From an uncultured Vampirovibrio sp. (GTDB lineage: Bacteria > Cyanobacteriota > Vampirovibrionia > Gastranaerophilales > Gastranaerophilaceae), in NCBI GenBank assembly GCA_910584405.1, contig CAJUAL010000002.1:124001-188000 (forward strand): a stretch of DNA of 64,000 nucleotides, written 5' to 3'. The stretch's first letter is position 1; each line of letters begins with the position of its first letter. The notes under the pieces were generated by a model. It had not been told where the DNA came from. It was given only the letters and a program-made list of their open reading frames with translations, and searched no databases. The position numbers and the translations under genes are program-made. Below, piece by piece: positions 9,379 through 17,412 of the stretch.

Positions 9379-9406
9379 TTGACAGGACTGTAAAAAATGT
9401 TATAAT
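9379..9406 (+). promoter_or_regulatory. Strong extended -10 promoter of the HU gene
   Basis: TTGACA at 9379-9384, 16-bp spacer, TATAAT at 9401-9406 preceded by TG at 9398-9399 (TGnTATAAT). This is a near-consensus housekeeping promoter, about 70 nt upstream of the HU start codon. Confidence 0.9.
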
Positions 9407-9428
9407 GATTTTGTCGATTACACATACA

Positions 9429-9454
9429 CTGCGGTTTATGGTTAGACCCCGCAG
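9429..9454 (+). promoter_or_regulatory. Leader hairpin in the HU 5' UTR
   Basis: CTGCGG (9429-9434) pairs with CCGCAG (9449-9454) around a 14-nt loop. It lies inside the untranslated leader, ending 10 nt before the AGGAGG ribosome site. It could stabilise the mRNA or serve as a binding site for autoregulation; neither is shown. Confidence 0.5.
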
Positions 9455-9476
9455 ACAAGGAAGAAGGAGGTTCATA

Positions 9477-9749
9477 ATGAACAAAGAAGAATTAGTAAAA
9501 GAAGTGTCAAAAAAAGCAAAAGTTTCTCAAAAAGCTACAGCTGATATTTTAGCAGCTACATTAGAAACTATTCAAAAAACAGTTTCTAAAGGTAAAAAAG
9601 TTACATTAGTAGGTTTTGGTACTTTTGAAGCTCGTAAAAGAGCAGCTAGAACAGGCAGAAACCCTCAAACCGGTGCAGCTTTGAAAATCGCTGCTAAAAC
9701 AGTTCCTGCATTTTCTGCTGGTAAAAAATTCAAAGAACTTGTTAAGTAA
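9477..9749 (+). CDS. hup: HU family DNA-binding protein
   Basis: A nucleoid-associated protein that bends DNA as a dimer. The ATG at 9477 is chosen because AGGAGG sits 6 nt upstream and the protein then begins MNKEELVKEVSKKA like all HU proteins. The longer open frame from 9345 runs through the promoter and is not coding. The 90 residues show the HU core: AVSQKATADILAA-like helix, KGKKVTLVGFGTFEARKRAA, the DNA-contact arm RTGRNPQTGAALKIAAKTVPAF and the C-terminal AGKKFKELV. It has its own promoter, a leader hairpin and a strong terminator, so it is a single-gene unit, probably highly expressed. Confidence 0.97.
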   Translation: MNKEELVKEVSKKAKVSQKATADILAATLETIQKTVSKGKKVTLVGFGTFEARKRAARTGRNPQTGAALKIAAKTVPAFSAGKKFKELVK

Positions 9750-9774
9750 TTTCTTATACTTAAGTAAAAGTTTC

Positions 9775-9806
9775 AAGCAGGTAGTCAGCTGACTGCCTGC
9801 TTTTTT
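9775..9806 (+). terminator. Intrinsic terminator after HU
   Basis: Stem AAGCAGG.AGTC / GACT.CCTGCTT with a minimal loop at 9775-9802, followed by a six-T run (9801-9806). Confidence 0.9.
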
Positions 9807-9865
9807 AATATAAACTTGAATAATACTCGGTTTCGTGCTACCATTTTTATTATTAGGGAGGAATT

Positions 9866-10540
9866 ATGAAAAGTTCGACAATTAGAAGATCAACACTTTC
9901 AAAAGAATCAATGGATGTTATCGAAACATTGGCTAAAGAAAATAAAGATGAAGATTTAGGTGAATACGTAAGACCTGAAGATTTAGAAGTGAAAGAAAGT
10001 GAAGATTCTTTGGCAAGCAAAGCTCAGGAAATAGATTTGCTGTGGCAAAATTTTAAAACCACTCAGTTTAGTACAAATTCACCTACTGCCTATATTTTAT
10101 TAGGCGTAGCAATTGGTGTTATTGTATCCGTGGTTTCTTTTGTTATTTTAGGTTTAGCCGTAACAAAATCCGGCGGAACTCTTCATATAGGTAATAAAGC
10201 TTTATTTGCTCCTGCTCCGGTTGAGGTTTCCAGTTTAAATGATCAGGCAGATGCTGCTCAAGAAGAGGTTGAAGCTAAGGTGGTTGTCCCGTCAGAAGCC
10301 GATAATACAACTTCTGCGGTAGCAGAAGAACCTCAGGAACCTGCTCAAACTGAACCTGCTTTTGATAAGTCTAAGATGAAAAAATACGTTGTTAAAAATG
10401 GTGATACTGTAGAAAGTATTATTAAAAAGAATTATGGTTCATATTCTCCTGAAAAGGCTGAATTGATTATGAAAGCCAATAATATGCAATCTTTAGACAG
10501 AATAAATATTGATCAGGAATTATTAATTCCTATGCAGTAG
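9866..10540 (+). CDS. LysM-domain single-pass membrane protein
   Basis: A bitopic envelope protein. The N-terminal cytosolic part (about 1-70) is charged, one transmembrane segment (about 73-97, YILLGVAIGVIVSVVSFVIL) follows, then a Pro/Glu/Ala-rich linker, and a C-terminal LysM domain starts at KYVVKNGDTVESIIKK (about 173-188) and ends GQELLIPMQ-like at the C-terminus. LysM modules bind N-acetylglucosamine in peptidoglycan, so it may tether the membrane to the wall. The ribosome site GGGAGGA lies 5 nt before the ATG. The GH13 gene starts 17 nt after it and is likely co-transcribed. Confidence 0.85.
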   Translation: MKSSTIRRSTLSKESMDVIETLAKENKDEDLGEYVRPEDLEVKESEDSLASKAQEIDLLWQNFKTTQFSTNSPTAYILLGVAIGVIVSVVSFVILGLAVTKSGGTLHIGNKALFAPAPVEVSSLNDQADAAQEEVEAKVVVPSEADNTTSAVAEEPQEPAQTEPAFDKSKMKKYVVKNGDTVESIIKKNYGSYSPEKAELIMKANNMQSLDRINIDQELLIPMQ

Positions 10541-10557
10541 TTTTTGAAAGGGCGCAA

Positions 10558-12108
10558 ATGAAAATATTTAATCGTGTGTTACTTACAGGTGTTTTACTAT
10601 TAAGTGCGACTTGTTTGAGTGCTTTATCGATAGAAGAAGCTTGGCATAATGATTTGCGTTCCAAGTTTTTAAATAACGAAACTGTCATTATGGAAGTAAA
10701 TATTCGCTCATTTAATTCTAAAGATATTGACGGTGACGGTTTTATCCGAGAAGACATAGGAGAAGAGAGGGGAACTTTTTTAAATGCAATTGAACGCTTA
10801 GATGAGTTAAAAAATCTCGGGGTAAATACTCTTCATGTCTTGCCTGTAACTCCTGTAGGGAAGCTTAAAGCTCTTGGAACCTCAGGTAGTTTATATGCAG
10901 CAGCGGGATTTGATTCGTTAAATGAAGATTTGATAGATAAAACCTCAAACTTAACTCCCGAACAGCAGGCTAAAAAGTTTATTGATGAGGCTCACAAGCG
11001 TGGAATAAGAATAATTGTTGATGTTCCAGCTTGTGCTTCTTATGATTTATATTTACAGCGTCCTGATTTGTTTGTTACGGCGCCAACAGGCGAACCTGTC
11101 GTGCCTGCTGACTGGACTGATGTAAGACTTTTAGCTGTTGGTACGGAAGATAAACTTGATTCAAATGTTTATAATTTGTATAAAGATTTTGTGAAATATA
11201 TGCTTTCTCTTGGTGTTGACGGGATTAGAGCAGATGTTGCACATTGTAAAACCGCTGTATTTTGGAAAAATTTGATTGAATATTCAAGAGAAAAAGATTC
11301 TGAATTTTTGTGGCTTGCGGAGTCTTCTGACAGTTGGAAGGACGGAATTTCAGAGTATGGTGTGTTTACTTCTTTCGATAAACTTTTAGAAGCCGGCTTT
11401 GATGGTTATTACGGTTCGTTTTTTAATGTTAAGGACTGGAAAACCTCAAAAGAAATGTATAGAGATGTTTCTTTAAGCTTGAATGAAGTAAAGAAATTCT
11501 CTGATAAAAAATCTGTTATCGGCAGTTTTACAACACATGATGAAGTTAGTCCGATAATATTAAAAGGTCCTCAGCTAAGTGATATGATAATCTGGCTGAG
11601 TGCAACATTACCGCTAAATTCATATTTTGTCGACGGTTTTCAAACAGGGGATGATTATTCTTATAAAATGGGTAATAAGTTAGCTCCGTCATCAAATACC
11701 GATGATGATATGTATTTTACGCACCGCGGAAAGATTGATATATTTAATCTTTCAAGAAAACCTAAGGGTGAATATGAAACTCTTCGTAACAGCTTTTTAC
11801 TGGGAAATGATGTTAAAAAAAGTGTTTTACCTGTATTAAATGATGGGGCTTTTACGACTTTAAAAACAAATCATAATGAAGTTTTTGCTTATATGTTTTC
11901 TAACAATATAAAAAAAGTTATTACAATCGGAAACTTAGATTTTGAAAATTCCAAAAAAGTTACGGTAAAAGTCCCTAAATTCAATCCGAAGCACCAGAAC
12001 GTTTTACCTATAAAAATAACTGCAATGCCTGATGTGAAAAATGGTAAAGTCTTTTTAAATTTGGCTCCCGGAGAAATTGTAGTATTAATTATTCATGAGT
12101 TATTGTAA
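10558..12108 (+). CDS. Secreted alpha-amylase-family (GH13) enzyme
   Basis: An exported glycoside hydrolase or transglycosylase acting on alpha-glucans. A signal peptide covers residues 1-22 (VLLTGVLLLSATCLSA). GH13 regions are readable: I around NTLHVLPVTPVGK and IIVDVPACAS, II GVDGIRADVAHCKTAVFW (nucleophile Asp near 226), III FLWLAESSD (Glu near 254) and IV GSFTTHDEVS (Asp near 327). The region II context AHCKTAVFW recalls maltosyltransferase-like members such as GlgE rather than classic alpha-amylases; this resemblance is by eye. A small all-beta C-terminal domain follows (about 430-516). It is translated 17 nt after the LysM gene and abuts the convergent prepilin gene with zero spacing. 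Confidence 0.88.
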   Translation: MKIFNRVLLTGVLLLSATCLSALSIEEAWHNDLRSKFLNNETVIMEVNIRSFNSKDIDGDGFIREDIGEERGTFLNAIERLDELKNLGVNTLHVLPVTPVGKLKALGTSGSLYAAAGFDSLNEDLIDKTSNLTPEQQAKKFIDEAHKRGIRIIVDVPACASYDLYLQRPDLFVTAPTGEPVVPADWTDVRLLAVGTEDKLDSNVYNLYKDFVKYMLSLGVDGIRADVAHCKTAVFWKNLIEYSREKDSEFLWLAESSDSWKDGISEYGVFTSFDKLLEAGFDGYYGSFFNVKDWKTSKEMYRDVSLSLNEVKKFSDKKSVIGSFTTHDEVSPIILKGPQLSDMIIWLSATLPLNSYFVDGFQTGDDYSYKMGNKLAPSSNTDDDMYFTHRGKIDIFNLSRKPKGEYETLRNSFLLGNDVKKSVLPVLNDGAFTTLKTNHNEVFAYMFSNNIKKVITIGNLDFENSKKVTVKVPKFNPKHQNVLPIKITAMPDVKNGKVFLNLAPGEIVVLIIHELL

Positions 12109-12777
12109 TTATTTCCAAGGGTATGATTTATCAATTTGCCAGCCTGCACGTTTTATACGTTCCGCGCAGTAAAATCCTGAGCCGGATTCTGAACAGTTGC
12201 TCATTATTGTGTCTGTTGATAATGTATTTCCCATAGGGACAACGCCCTTACCCTCTTCAAGTCTACTGAGGTAGAAAAAATCTTTACCAAAACGATTTGG
12301 ACCTTTTTTGTTGCCGTTTATGTCAACAGCAATAGTAGAAGATGGAACAGTTTTATCTTCGGCTGTTGAGCCTGTAAAAACAATGTATAAAGTTTCATCC
12401 ATTGTAAGAAAAGGACAGAGTATGTTGTCTTTATAATCCCCACCCATACCTTGAGTTGTTCCTTTTGGATGACTTACTCCGTCTTTGTATGCACAATTCG
12501 AATTGTTACAAAGGGTTACTCCTTTGATGTATGGTTCCCAGTAGGTTTTAAAATACGTTTCACAACCCAATTCAAACGCATCTCCCGGTTCTCCGACATC
12601 TTCATATGATAGTCTATATGCTTGATTAAGGATAGAAATTGCTTTCTGTAATTTTGTAACTGTAACTTTTTTTTGATGTGATGTTATTAAATTGGGTATT
12701 GTTATTGCTGCTATAATTCCTATAATTCCAAGTGTAATAAGTGTTTCCGCAAGAGTAAAACCGTTTTTTCTATGCAT
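12109..12777 (-). CDS. Prepilin-like protein of module A
   Basis: A 222-residue type IV-pilin/pseudopilin-like protein. The leader MHRKNG is followed by FTLAETLITLGIIGIIAAIT, giving a standard prepilin peptidase site G/F with Glu at +5 and a hydrophobic helix to about residue 30. The globular part contains VDINGNKKGPNRFGKDFF and a C-terminal cysteine pair in CSESGSGFYC followed by a W-containing tail (YPWK). The same two landmarks occur in the other prepilins of this window. A ribosome site, GAGGA, is present. The gene is divergent from a small XRE regulator, with a perfect inverted repeat between them. Its stop abuts the stop of the GH13 gene. Cell-surface or secretion-related role inferred. 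Confidence 0.9.
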   Translation of the reverse strand: MHRKNGFTLAETLITLGIIGIIAAITIPNLITSHQKKVTVTKLQKAISILNQAYRLSYEDVGEPGDAFELGCETYFKTYWEPYIKGVTLCNNSNCAYKDGVSHPKGTTQGMGGDYKDNILCPFLTMDETLYIVFTGSTAEDKTVPSSTIAVDINGNKKGPNRFGKDFFYLSRLEEGKGVVPMGNTLSTDTIMSNCSESGSGFYCAERIKRAGWQIDKSYPWK

Positions 12778-12793
12778 AAATCCTCACTGTAAA

Positions 12794-12847
12794 TAAGATA
12801 TATTTATTAATTGATATATATATCTATCAATTAATAAATATATCTTA
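12794..12847. promoter_or_regulatory. Perfect 23-bp inverted repeat, candidate operator of module A
   Basis: The left arm 12794-12816 (TAAGATAT...TTGATA) and right arm 12825-12847 (TATCAATT...ATCTTA) are exact reverse complements, separated by 8 bp (TATATATC). It lies midway between the divergent prepilin (-) and XRE gene (+). Each arm contains TTGATA and AT-rich -10-like hexamers in both orientations, so it may also contain the promoters. Operator function is inferred from position and symmetry. Confidence 0.75.
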
Positions 12848-12882
12848 TAGAATATTAAATGTCAAGTTTATAAAATATAATT

Positions 12883-13098
12883 ATGATTAAAGAACGGCTA
12901 AAAACATTAGGATTAAATATAAAAATTGCCAGAATGAAGAAAAATATTTCTCAGGAAGAGTTAGCAGAGCTTGTTAATACTTCAAGAACAACAATAAGTA
13001 TGATTGAAACGGCAAGACAAAATCCAACTATTTTAAAAGTTATAGATATTGCAAAAGTTTTAGAAATTGATATAAACGAGATAATAAAATCCGTATAA
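12883..13098 (+). CDS. Small XRE/Cro-type HTH regulator of module A
   Basis: A 71-residue single-domain helix-turn-helix protein: LNIKIARMKKNISQEELAEL, then the recognition region NTSRTTISMIETARQNPT and a C-terminal helix ending DINEIIKSV. No dimerisation or sensor domain is attached. It is divergent from the prepilin gene 12109-12777, with a 23-bp-arm inverted repeat between the two, so it most likely controls that prepilin and itself. No clear Shine-Dalgarno precedes the ATG. A bidirectional terminator follows directly. By size and architecture it resembles short Cro/Xre or Rgg-free C.AhdI-like regulators, but no closer identity can be assigned. Confidence 0.9.
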   Translation: MIKERLKTLGLNIKIARMKKNISQEELAELVNTSRTTISMIETARQNPTILKVIDIAKVLEIDINEIIKSV

Positions 13099-13131
13099 AA
13101 AAGGACCGATATTAAATCGGTCCTTTTTTAT
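13098..13131. terminator. Bidirectional terminator between XRE gene and ftsH
   Basis: Stem AAGGACCGAT (13101-13110) / ATCGGTCCTT (13116-13125), loop ATTAA, with T-runs on both strands (TTTTTTATTTT on plus; AAAAAA before the stem serves minus). It ends the XRE gene and the convergent ftsH. Confidence 0.9.
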
Positions 13132-13147
13132 TTTATCTTTTGATGAT

Positions 13148-15049
13148 TTATCCTCTTGAACTGCGAACTGAGTTCATAAGTTCTTCAAATTCTTTATCGT
13201 CGATTGTTTCTTTATCGAGAAGTTCTTTAGAAATTCTTTCAAGCATATCGCGGTTTTCTGAAAGCAATTGTTTTGCAAGTTCATATCGTTCATCGACTAT
13301 GCGTTTAATTTCCTGATCGATTTCGTAGGCAACTTGTTCGGAGTAATCTCTTTGGTGCCCGAAATCTCTACCCATAAATACGTTTTCCTGATTTTTACCG
13401 TAAGCCATTGTACCGAGTTTTTCAGACATACCCCAAGCTGTAACCATTTTACGTGCCATATCGGTTACGTTAATAAGGTCTTGAGAGGCTCCTGTGCTTA
13501 CTTTATCTTTGCCGTAAACGATTTCTTCTGCAGCACGTCCGCCGAGTGATACTGCTATTTTCGCAAGTAATTTAGCCTTACTTACATGGACAGATTCATC
13601 TTTCGGTCTTGTCCAAGTTACACCAAGTGCCATTCCGCGAGGAATTATTGAAACTTTGTGCAGTTCATTGGCATCAGGTAACAATTTGTCAATCAAAGCA
13701 TGACCGACTTCGTGGTATGAGGTTAATTCTTTATCAGCATCGGTTAATACTTTGCTGCGTTTTTCAACCCCTGCGATTACTCTGTCTATTGAGCGGTCAA
13801 TGTCATTCATTGTGATTTTTGATTCATTATTGCGGGCTGCAAGAAGTGCTGATTCATTAAGCAAGTTTTGCAAATCCGCACCTGTAAATCCCGGAGTTCT
13901 TTTTGCAAGTACTTTTAAATCAACATCTTTATCAAGTTTTTTATTTTTAGCGTGAACTTCTAAGATTTGTTCTCTGCCCTTAACGTCAGGTGCGTTAATG
14001 TAAATCTGACGGTCAAATCTTCCCGGTCTTAATAGTGCGTTATCTAAGATGTCAGGTCTGTTTGTTGCTGCGATTACGATAATATTTGTGTTAACATCAA
14101 AACCATCCATTTCAACGAGTAATTGGTTAAGAGTTTGTTCTCTTTCGTCGTGTCCGCCGCCTAAACCTGCACCGCGCTGACGACCTACCGCATCAATTTC
14201 ATCAATAAAAATTATACAAGGTTGGTGTTTTTTAGCTTGTTCAAATAAATCTCTTACACGGCTTGCTCCGACACCGACAAACATTTCAACAAAATCTGAA
14301 CCTGAAATTGAGAAAAACGGTACACTTGCTTCACCGGCTACAGCTTTTGCCATTAATGTTTTACCTGTTCCCGGAGGTCCTACTAACAATACGCCTTTCG
14401 GAATTTTTGCTCCAAGTTTCATATATTTCTCGCCGTTTTTAAGGAAATCAACGATTTCTTCAAGTTCTTTTTTCTCTTCATCAATTCCGGCTACATCTTT
14501 GAATGTTGTTTTAACTTTAGAATCTAAAAGCATTTTAGCTTTGCTTTTTCCAAATGACATAGCTTGAGAACCGCCGGCTTGAATAGCTTTTAACATTAAG
14601 CCAAGTGATATTATAGCAAATAAAATTATTATAAACGTTCCGATATTTCCTGCAAGCTGGTTAGTTTCAGGAGCTTTTTTTACTGTAATATCAGCTTCTG
14701 ATGCGTTTAATTTATCCATTAATTCATTGTCGTTTGTAGGTATTTGAACTCTGTATTGATACAATGGCGCTTGACCGTTTTCATTTTCCATGTTCAAAAA
14801 CGGGGAAATGGTATTTTTCTTTTCTGTTGTTGAATTTTTAGGGGCAGGTTGTTCTTTTGGGATTGCGATTATTGTATCGTCAAACTTTTCTATTTTTGAA
14901 AATTCTTTGTTTTCAAGTTTTTGTAAAAAGTTTGTGTATGAAATTTCAGAAGTATTAGTTAACTGACCTTTCATAGCAATTGAAGATATAAATGTAAGCA
15001 CAATAATAGCTAATATTACATACATACCCATTGATTGACTTTTGTTCAT
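13148..15049 (-). CDS. ftsH: ATP-dependent zinc metalloprotease FtsH
   Basis: A membrane-anchored AAA+ protease for quality control of membrane and short-lived proteins. Two transmembrane segments (about 7-26 and 135-158) flank the periplasmic loop. The AAA domain has Walker A GPPGTGKT (about 226), Walker [12 protein letters not shown] and the second-region-of-homology [20 protein letters not shown]. The zinc site [11 protein letters not shown] is near residue 445. Length 633 is typical. The upstream GAAAGG ribosome site is good, and a TTGAAA-17-TATAAT promoter sits inside the terminator of the preceding gene. It is flanked by module A of the prepilin/XRE genes but is unrelated to it. Confidence 0.98.
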   Translation of the reverse strand: MNKSQSMGMYVILAIIVLTFISSIAMKGQLTNTSEISYTNFLQKLENKEFSKIEKFDDTIIAIPKEQPAPKNSTTEKKNTISPFLNMENENGQAPLYQYRVQIPTNDNELMDKLNASEADITVKKAPETNQLAGNIGTFIIILFAIISLGLMLKAIQAGGSQAMSFGKSKAKMLLDSKVKTTFKDVAGIDEEKKELEEIVDFLKNGEKYMKLGAKIPKGVLLVGPPGTGKTLMAKAVAGEASVPFFSISGSDFVEMFVGVGASRVRDLFEQAKKHQPCIIFIDEIDAVGRQRGAGLGGGHDEREQTLNQLLVEMDGFDVNTNIIVIAATNRPDILDNALLRPGRFDRQIYINAPDVKGREQILEVHAKNKKLDKDVDLKVLAKRTPGFTGADLQNLLNESALLAARNNESKITMNDIDRSIDRVIAGVEKRSKVLTDADKELTSYHEVGHALIDKLLPDANELHKVSIIPRGMALGVTWTRPKDESVHVSKAKLLAKIAVSLGGRAAEEIVYGKDKVSTGASQDLINVTDMARKMVTAWGMSEKLGTMAYGKNQENVFMGRDFGHQRDYSEQVAYEIDQEIKRIVDERYELAKQLLSENRDMLERISKELLDKETIDDKEFEELMNSVRSSRG

Positions 15050-15093
15050 AAAATTAACCTTTCAAAAAAAATAATTAAAACTCTCGTGTCCTG

Positions 15094-15122
15094 ATTATAA
15101 CTTAAAAAGGCGAAAATTTCAA
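15094..15122 (-). promoter_or_regulatory. ftsH promoter, nested in upstream terminator
   Basis: Read on the minus strand: TTGAAA (15122-15117), 17-bp spacer, TATAAT (15099-15094), about 45 nt before the ftsH ATG. The -35 box lies in the loop side of the terminator hairpin at 15107-15132. Confidence 0.8.
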
Positions 15123-15132
15123 TTTTCGCCTT
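15107..15132 (-). terminator. Intrinsic terminator of the 126-aa coiled-coil gene
   Basis: Perfect 12-bp stem AAGGCGAAAATT/AATTTTCGCCTT with a 2-nt loop, followed on the minus strand by TTTAAG after CGCCTT (T run of five). Confidence 0.8.
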
Positions 15133-15151
15133 AGTTTATATTTTCTTAAAT

Positions 15152-15532
15152 TTATGCATCTAAATCTATTGTTGAAGTTTGTTTTTTGTAACGAGCTATT
15201 TTTATATCTCTAATTTTTGTTTTTGCTTCAAAAATATCAAAATGCAGAAATTCAATTTGGTTGTCGAGGTCACGAATTTCTGATGGAGTATTACCTGGCA
15301 GACCTTTTCGAAATTCTAATCTGGACAGTCGTCTTTTAAGAGATTGTATTTCTTTTTTTAATTCATTGATTTTAAGTTGGGATTCTTCATCTAATTTTAA
15401 GCGCGGACCTTTAAATTCACTTAGAGGTACTAAATGTCGTTCAATACCTTTTTTCATCAGTTTTCTCATTTCGCCTGTCATAACCTGCATATTGCCTTCA
15501 ACTGTTGCAACTATTTCTCTGGTATAATTCAT
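15152..15532 (-). CDS. Coiled-coil hypothetical protein (126 aa)
   Basis: No family recognised. Residues 45-75 (EESQLKINELKKEIQSLKRR) and 85-115 (IRDLDNQIEFLHFDIFEAKT) form two helical, heptad-bearing stretches separated by LPGNTPSE, as in an antiparallel helical hairpin. There is no signal peptide, membrane segment or cysteine. It has its own terminator and is separated from gcvPA by 80 nt; the ribosome site AAGGAGA lies upstream of the ATG. It could be a structural or adaptor protein; no function is proposed. Confidence 0.7.
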   Translation of the reverse strand: MNYTREIVATVEGNMQVMTGEMRKLMKKGIERHLVPLSEFKGPRLKLDEESQLKINELKKEIQSLKRRLSRLEFRKGLPGNTPSEIRDLDNQIEFLHFDIFEAKTKIRDIKIARYKKQTSTIDLDA

Positions 15533-15612
15533 TAGAATCTCCTTTTATTTTCAAAGTTATAAACCCTCCTGAAAATAAAAATTGATTAATTTATGAGTTA
15601 TGTTAAGGAAAT

Positions 15613-16863
15613 TTAACAATTAACAAGTGAAACGTATTTTTCTATTTCTTCGTCTGTATTCATTTCTGTTGCAGCGACAAGAATTTTGTTATCATCAAGC
15701 TTAATTCCGCCTAAGATATTATTTTCTTTAAGTTCTGCCAGAAATTTATCGGAATTTTTAACTTCTATAACAAACTCGTTAAAGAAATTCTTAGTTAATG
15801 TTTTTATTCCTTTAGCTGAGAGTTTTTCTGATAGAGTGTGAGCGTTTTTAACTGATAAATATCCTGCTTGTTTAAACCCTTTTTCACCCATAACAGATAG
15901 GTACAAAGTTGCGCAAAGTCCGATTAAAGCTTGGTTTGAACAAATATTACTTGTTGCTTTTTCTCGTTTAATATGTTGTTCGCGGGTTTGGATTGTCAGA
16001 CAGAAGGCTTGTTTCCCGTCTTTATCAACAGTTCTTCCTGCAAGTCTTCCCGGTAATTGTCGCATAAATTTTTCGCGGCATGCCATAAATCCTGCGCTTG
16101 GACCGCCAAAATTCATAGGTATGCCAAGAGTTTGAACATCTCCGACAACGATATCTGCGCCGTATTCACCAGGTGTTTTTAGTGCTGAAAGAGTTGAAAT
16201 ATCACAACAAACAACTAATAAACAATCAACAGTTTTTGGTTCAATAATTTCGCCGAAATAGTCAGGTGTTTGAACTAACACGCACGCATAATCTGCCGTG
16301 TTTTCTGGAACTTCATCAACCCAGTCAACTTCAATTGATTGAGAATCGGTGTAAGTTTTTATTATTTGTTTGTATTCGGGATTCAAATTATTATGAACGC
16401 AGGCTTTGTATTTTTTAGATATTCTGCAAGCCATTAAGATACTTTCAGCACAAGCTGTTCCGGCATCGTAAACTGTGGCGTTAGCTATATCCATACCTGT
16501 TAGTCTGCATATCATTGTTTGAAATTCGTACATAACCTGTAATGTGCCTTGAGAGATTTCAGGCTGGTATGGAGTGTATGCAGTGTTAAATTCAAAACGG
16601 CTTGCAACTTGTGAAATACAAGCAGGTACAAATTTGTTATACATTCCTCCGCCTAAAAAGCAAGCGTAATCTGTTTTGTTTTCTTTTGCAAGACTTTTTA
16701 TAATCCTTTGGGTTTCCATTTCACTTAAGCCCTCAGGAATATTTATACCTTGCATTCTGACATCTTGCGGGATTTGAGAAAATAAATCTTGTATATTATT
16801 AATCCCGATATCTTTACACATTTGTTCTATTGTTTGTTTGTTATGTACTAAAAAATTTTTCAT
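15613..16863 (-). CDS. gcvPA: Glycine dehydrogenase (decarboxylating) subunit 1
   Basis: The N-terminal half of the P-protein in two-subunit glycine cleavage systems, which decarboxylates glycine and passes aminomethyl to GcvH. The 416 residues are near the usual 440. Family motifs are visible: FLGGGMYNKFVPACISQ, NTAYTPYQPEISQGTLQ, YDAGTACAES, VVGDVQTLGIPMNFGGPSAGFMA, and LPGRLAGRTVDKDGKQAF with TREQHIKREKATSNICSNQ. The PLP lysine is normally in subunit 2 (GcvPB), which is not in this window; the next gene is a coiled-coil protein. It starts 1 nt after gcvH ends. Either gcvPB is elsewhere or the pathway is incomplete. Confidence 0.95.
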   Translation of the reverse strand: MKNFLVHNKQTIEQMCKDIGINNIQDLFSQIPQDVRMQGINIPEGLSEMETQRIIKSLAKENKTDYACFLGGGMYNKFVPACISQVASRFEFNTAYTPYQPEISQGTLQVMYEFQTMICRLTGMDIANATVYDAGTACAESILMACRISKKYKACVHNNLNPEYKQIIKTYTDSQSIEVDWVDEVPENTADYACVLVQTPDYFGEIIEPKTVDCLLVVCCDISTLSALKTPGEYGADIVVGDVQTLGIPMNFGGPSAGFMACREKFMRQLPGRLAGRTVDKDGKQAFCLTIQTREQHIKREKATSNICSNQALIGLCATLYLSVMGEKGFKQAGYLSVKNAHTLSEKLSAKGIKTLTKNFFNEFVIEVKNSDKFLAELKENNILGGIKLDDNKILVAATEMNTDEEIEKYVSLVNC

Positions 16864-16864
16864 A

Positions 16865-17239
16865 TTATTCCAATTCTTCTTTATAATCTGTGTATGTTAA
16901 TAAATCTGCGAAATCTTCGTCATTTACTCCTTCAACTTTAACAAGCCAGCCGTTTTCGTAGCAGTCTTCGTTAAGACTTTCAGGAGCATCAACCAAAGCA
17001 TCGTTTACTTTAACAATTTTACCGCTTACAGGCATATAAATTTCAGAAGCAGCTTTAACTGATTCAATGTTTGCAAAAGTTTCACCCTTTTTAAACTCAT
17101 CACCGACAGACGGTAATTCTAAAAATACGATATCTCCTAATTGTTCGATTGCATAATCAGTTAAACCAACAACGCAAGGTTCTCCTTTTAAAACGTACTC
17201 GTGAGATTTTGTACATAAGATTTTTTCTGTATAACTCAT
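16865..17239 (-). CDS. gcvH: Glycine cleavage system H protein
   Basis: A lipoyl carrier that shuttles the aminomethyl group between the P, T and L proteins. The 124 residues contain the lipoylation region FANIESVKAASEIYMPVSGK, in which the Lys of SVKAASE (near residue 61) is the modified residue, plus GLTDYAIEQLGDIVFLELP at the start and the C-terminal ENGWLVKVE. It lies between gcvT (171 nt upstream, with repeats in the gap) and gcvPA (1 nt downstream). The ribosome site AAAGGAG precedes the ATG. Confidence 0.97.
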   Translation of the reverse strand: MSYTEKILCTKSHEYVLKGEPCVVGLTDYAIEQLGDIVFLELPSVGDEFKKGETFANIESVKAASEIYMPVSGKIVKVNDALVDAPESLNEDCYENGWLVKVEGVNDEDFADLLTYTDYKEELE

Positions 17240-17263
17240 TTTAATTCTCCTTTTTTTGTTATT

Positions 17264-17292
17264 GTCATTCCGGACTGGATCCGGAATCTATC
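17264..17292 (+). repeat. Half copy of dispersed palindromic repeat (family 1)
   Basis: The left-end unit GTCATTCCGGACTGGATC... continues to TCTATCC. It contains its own palindrome (ATTCCGG..CCGGAAT) and matches the left ends at 25680 and 40996. The right half is missing. It lies between gcvT and gcvH. Confidence 0.8.
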
Positions 17293-17380
17293 CATTTGAT
17301 TGGAATGAATTATATTGATTGACCCTAAATCTACCCTCAAGGGGTACCCTCCCTTGTATGGCTCATTCTTCGCCAACAAT

Positions 17381-17412
17381 AAGAGCTGAAGTTCAGGGGG
17401 ACAATATTTTCT
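17381..17412 (+). repeat. Dispersed repeat (family 2), partial copy
   Basis: AAGAGCTGA...ACAATATTTTC is shared with 41133-41160, where it also follows a family 1 repeat. It occupies the end of the gcvT-gcvH gap and reaches the gcvT stop. Confidence 0.55.

Noticed and set aside
9345-9476. N-terminal extension of HU to 9345
   Set aside because: It would read through the promoter and leader; the ATG at 9477 with AGGAGG gives the family start.
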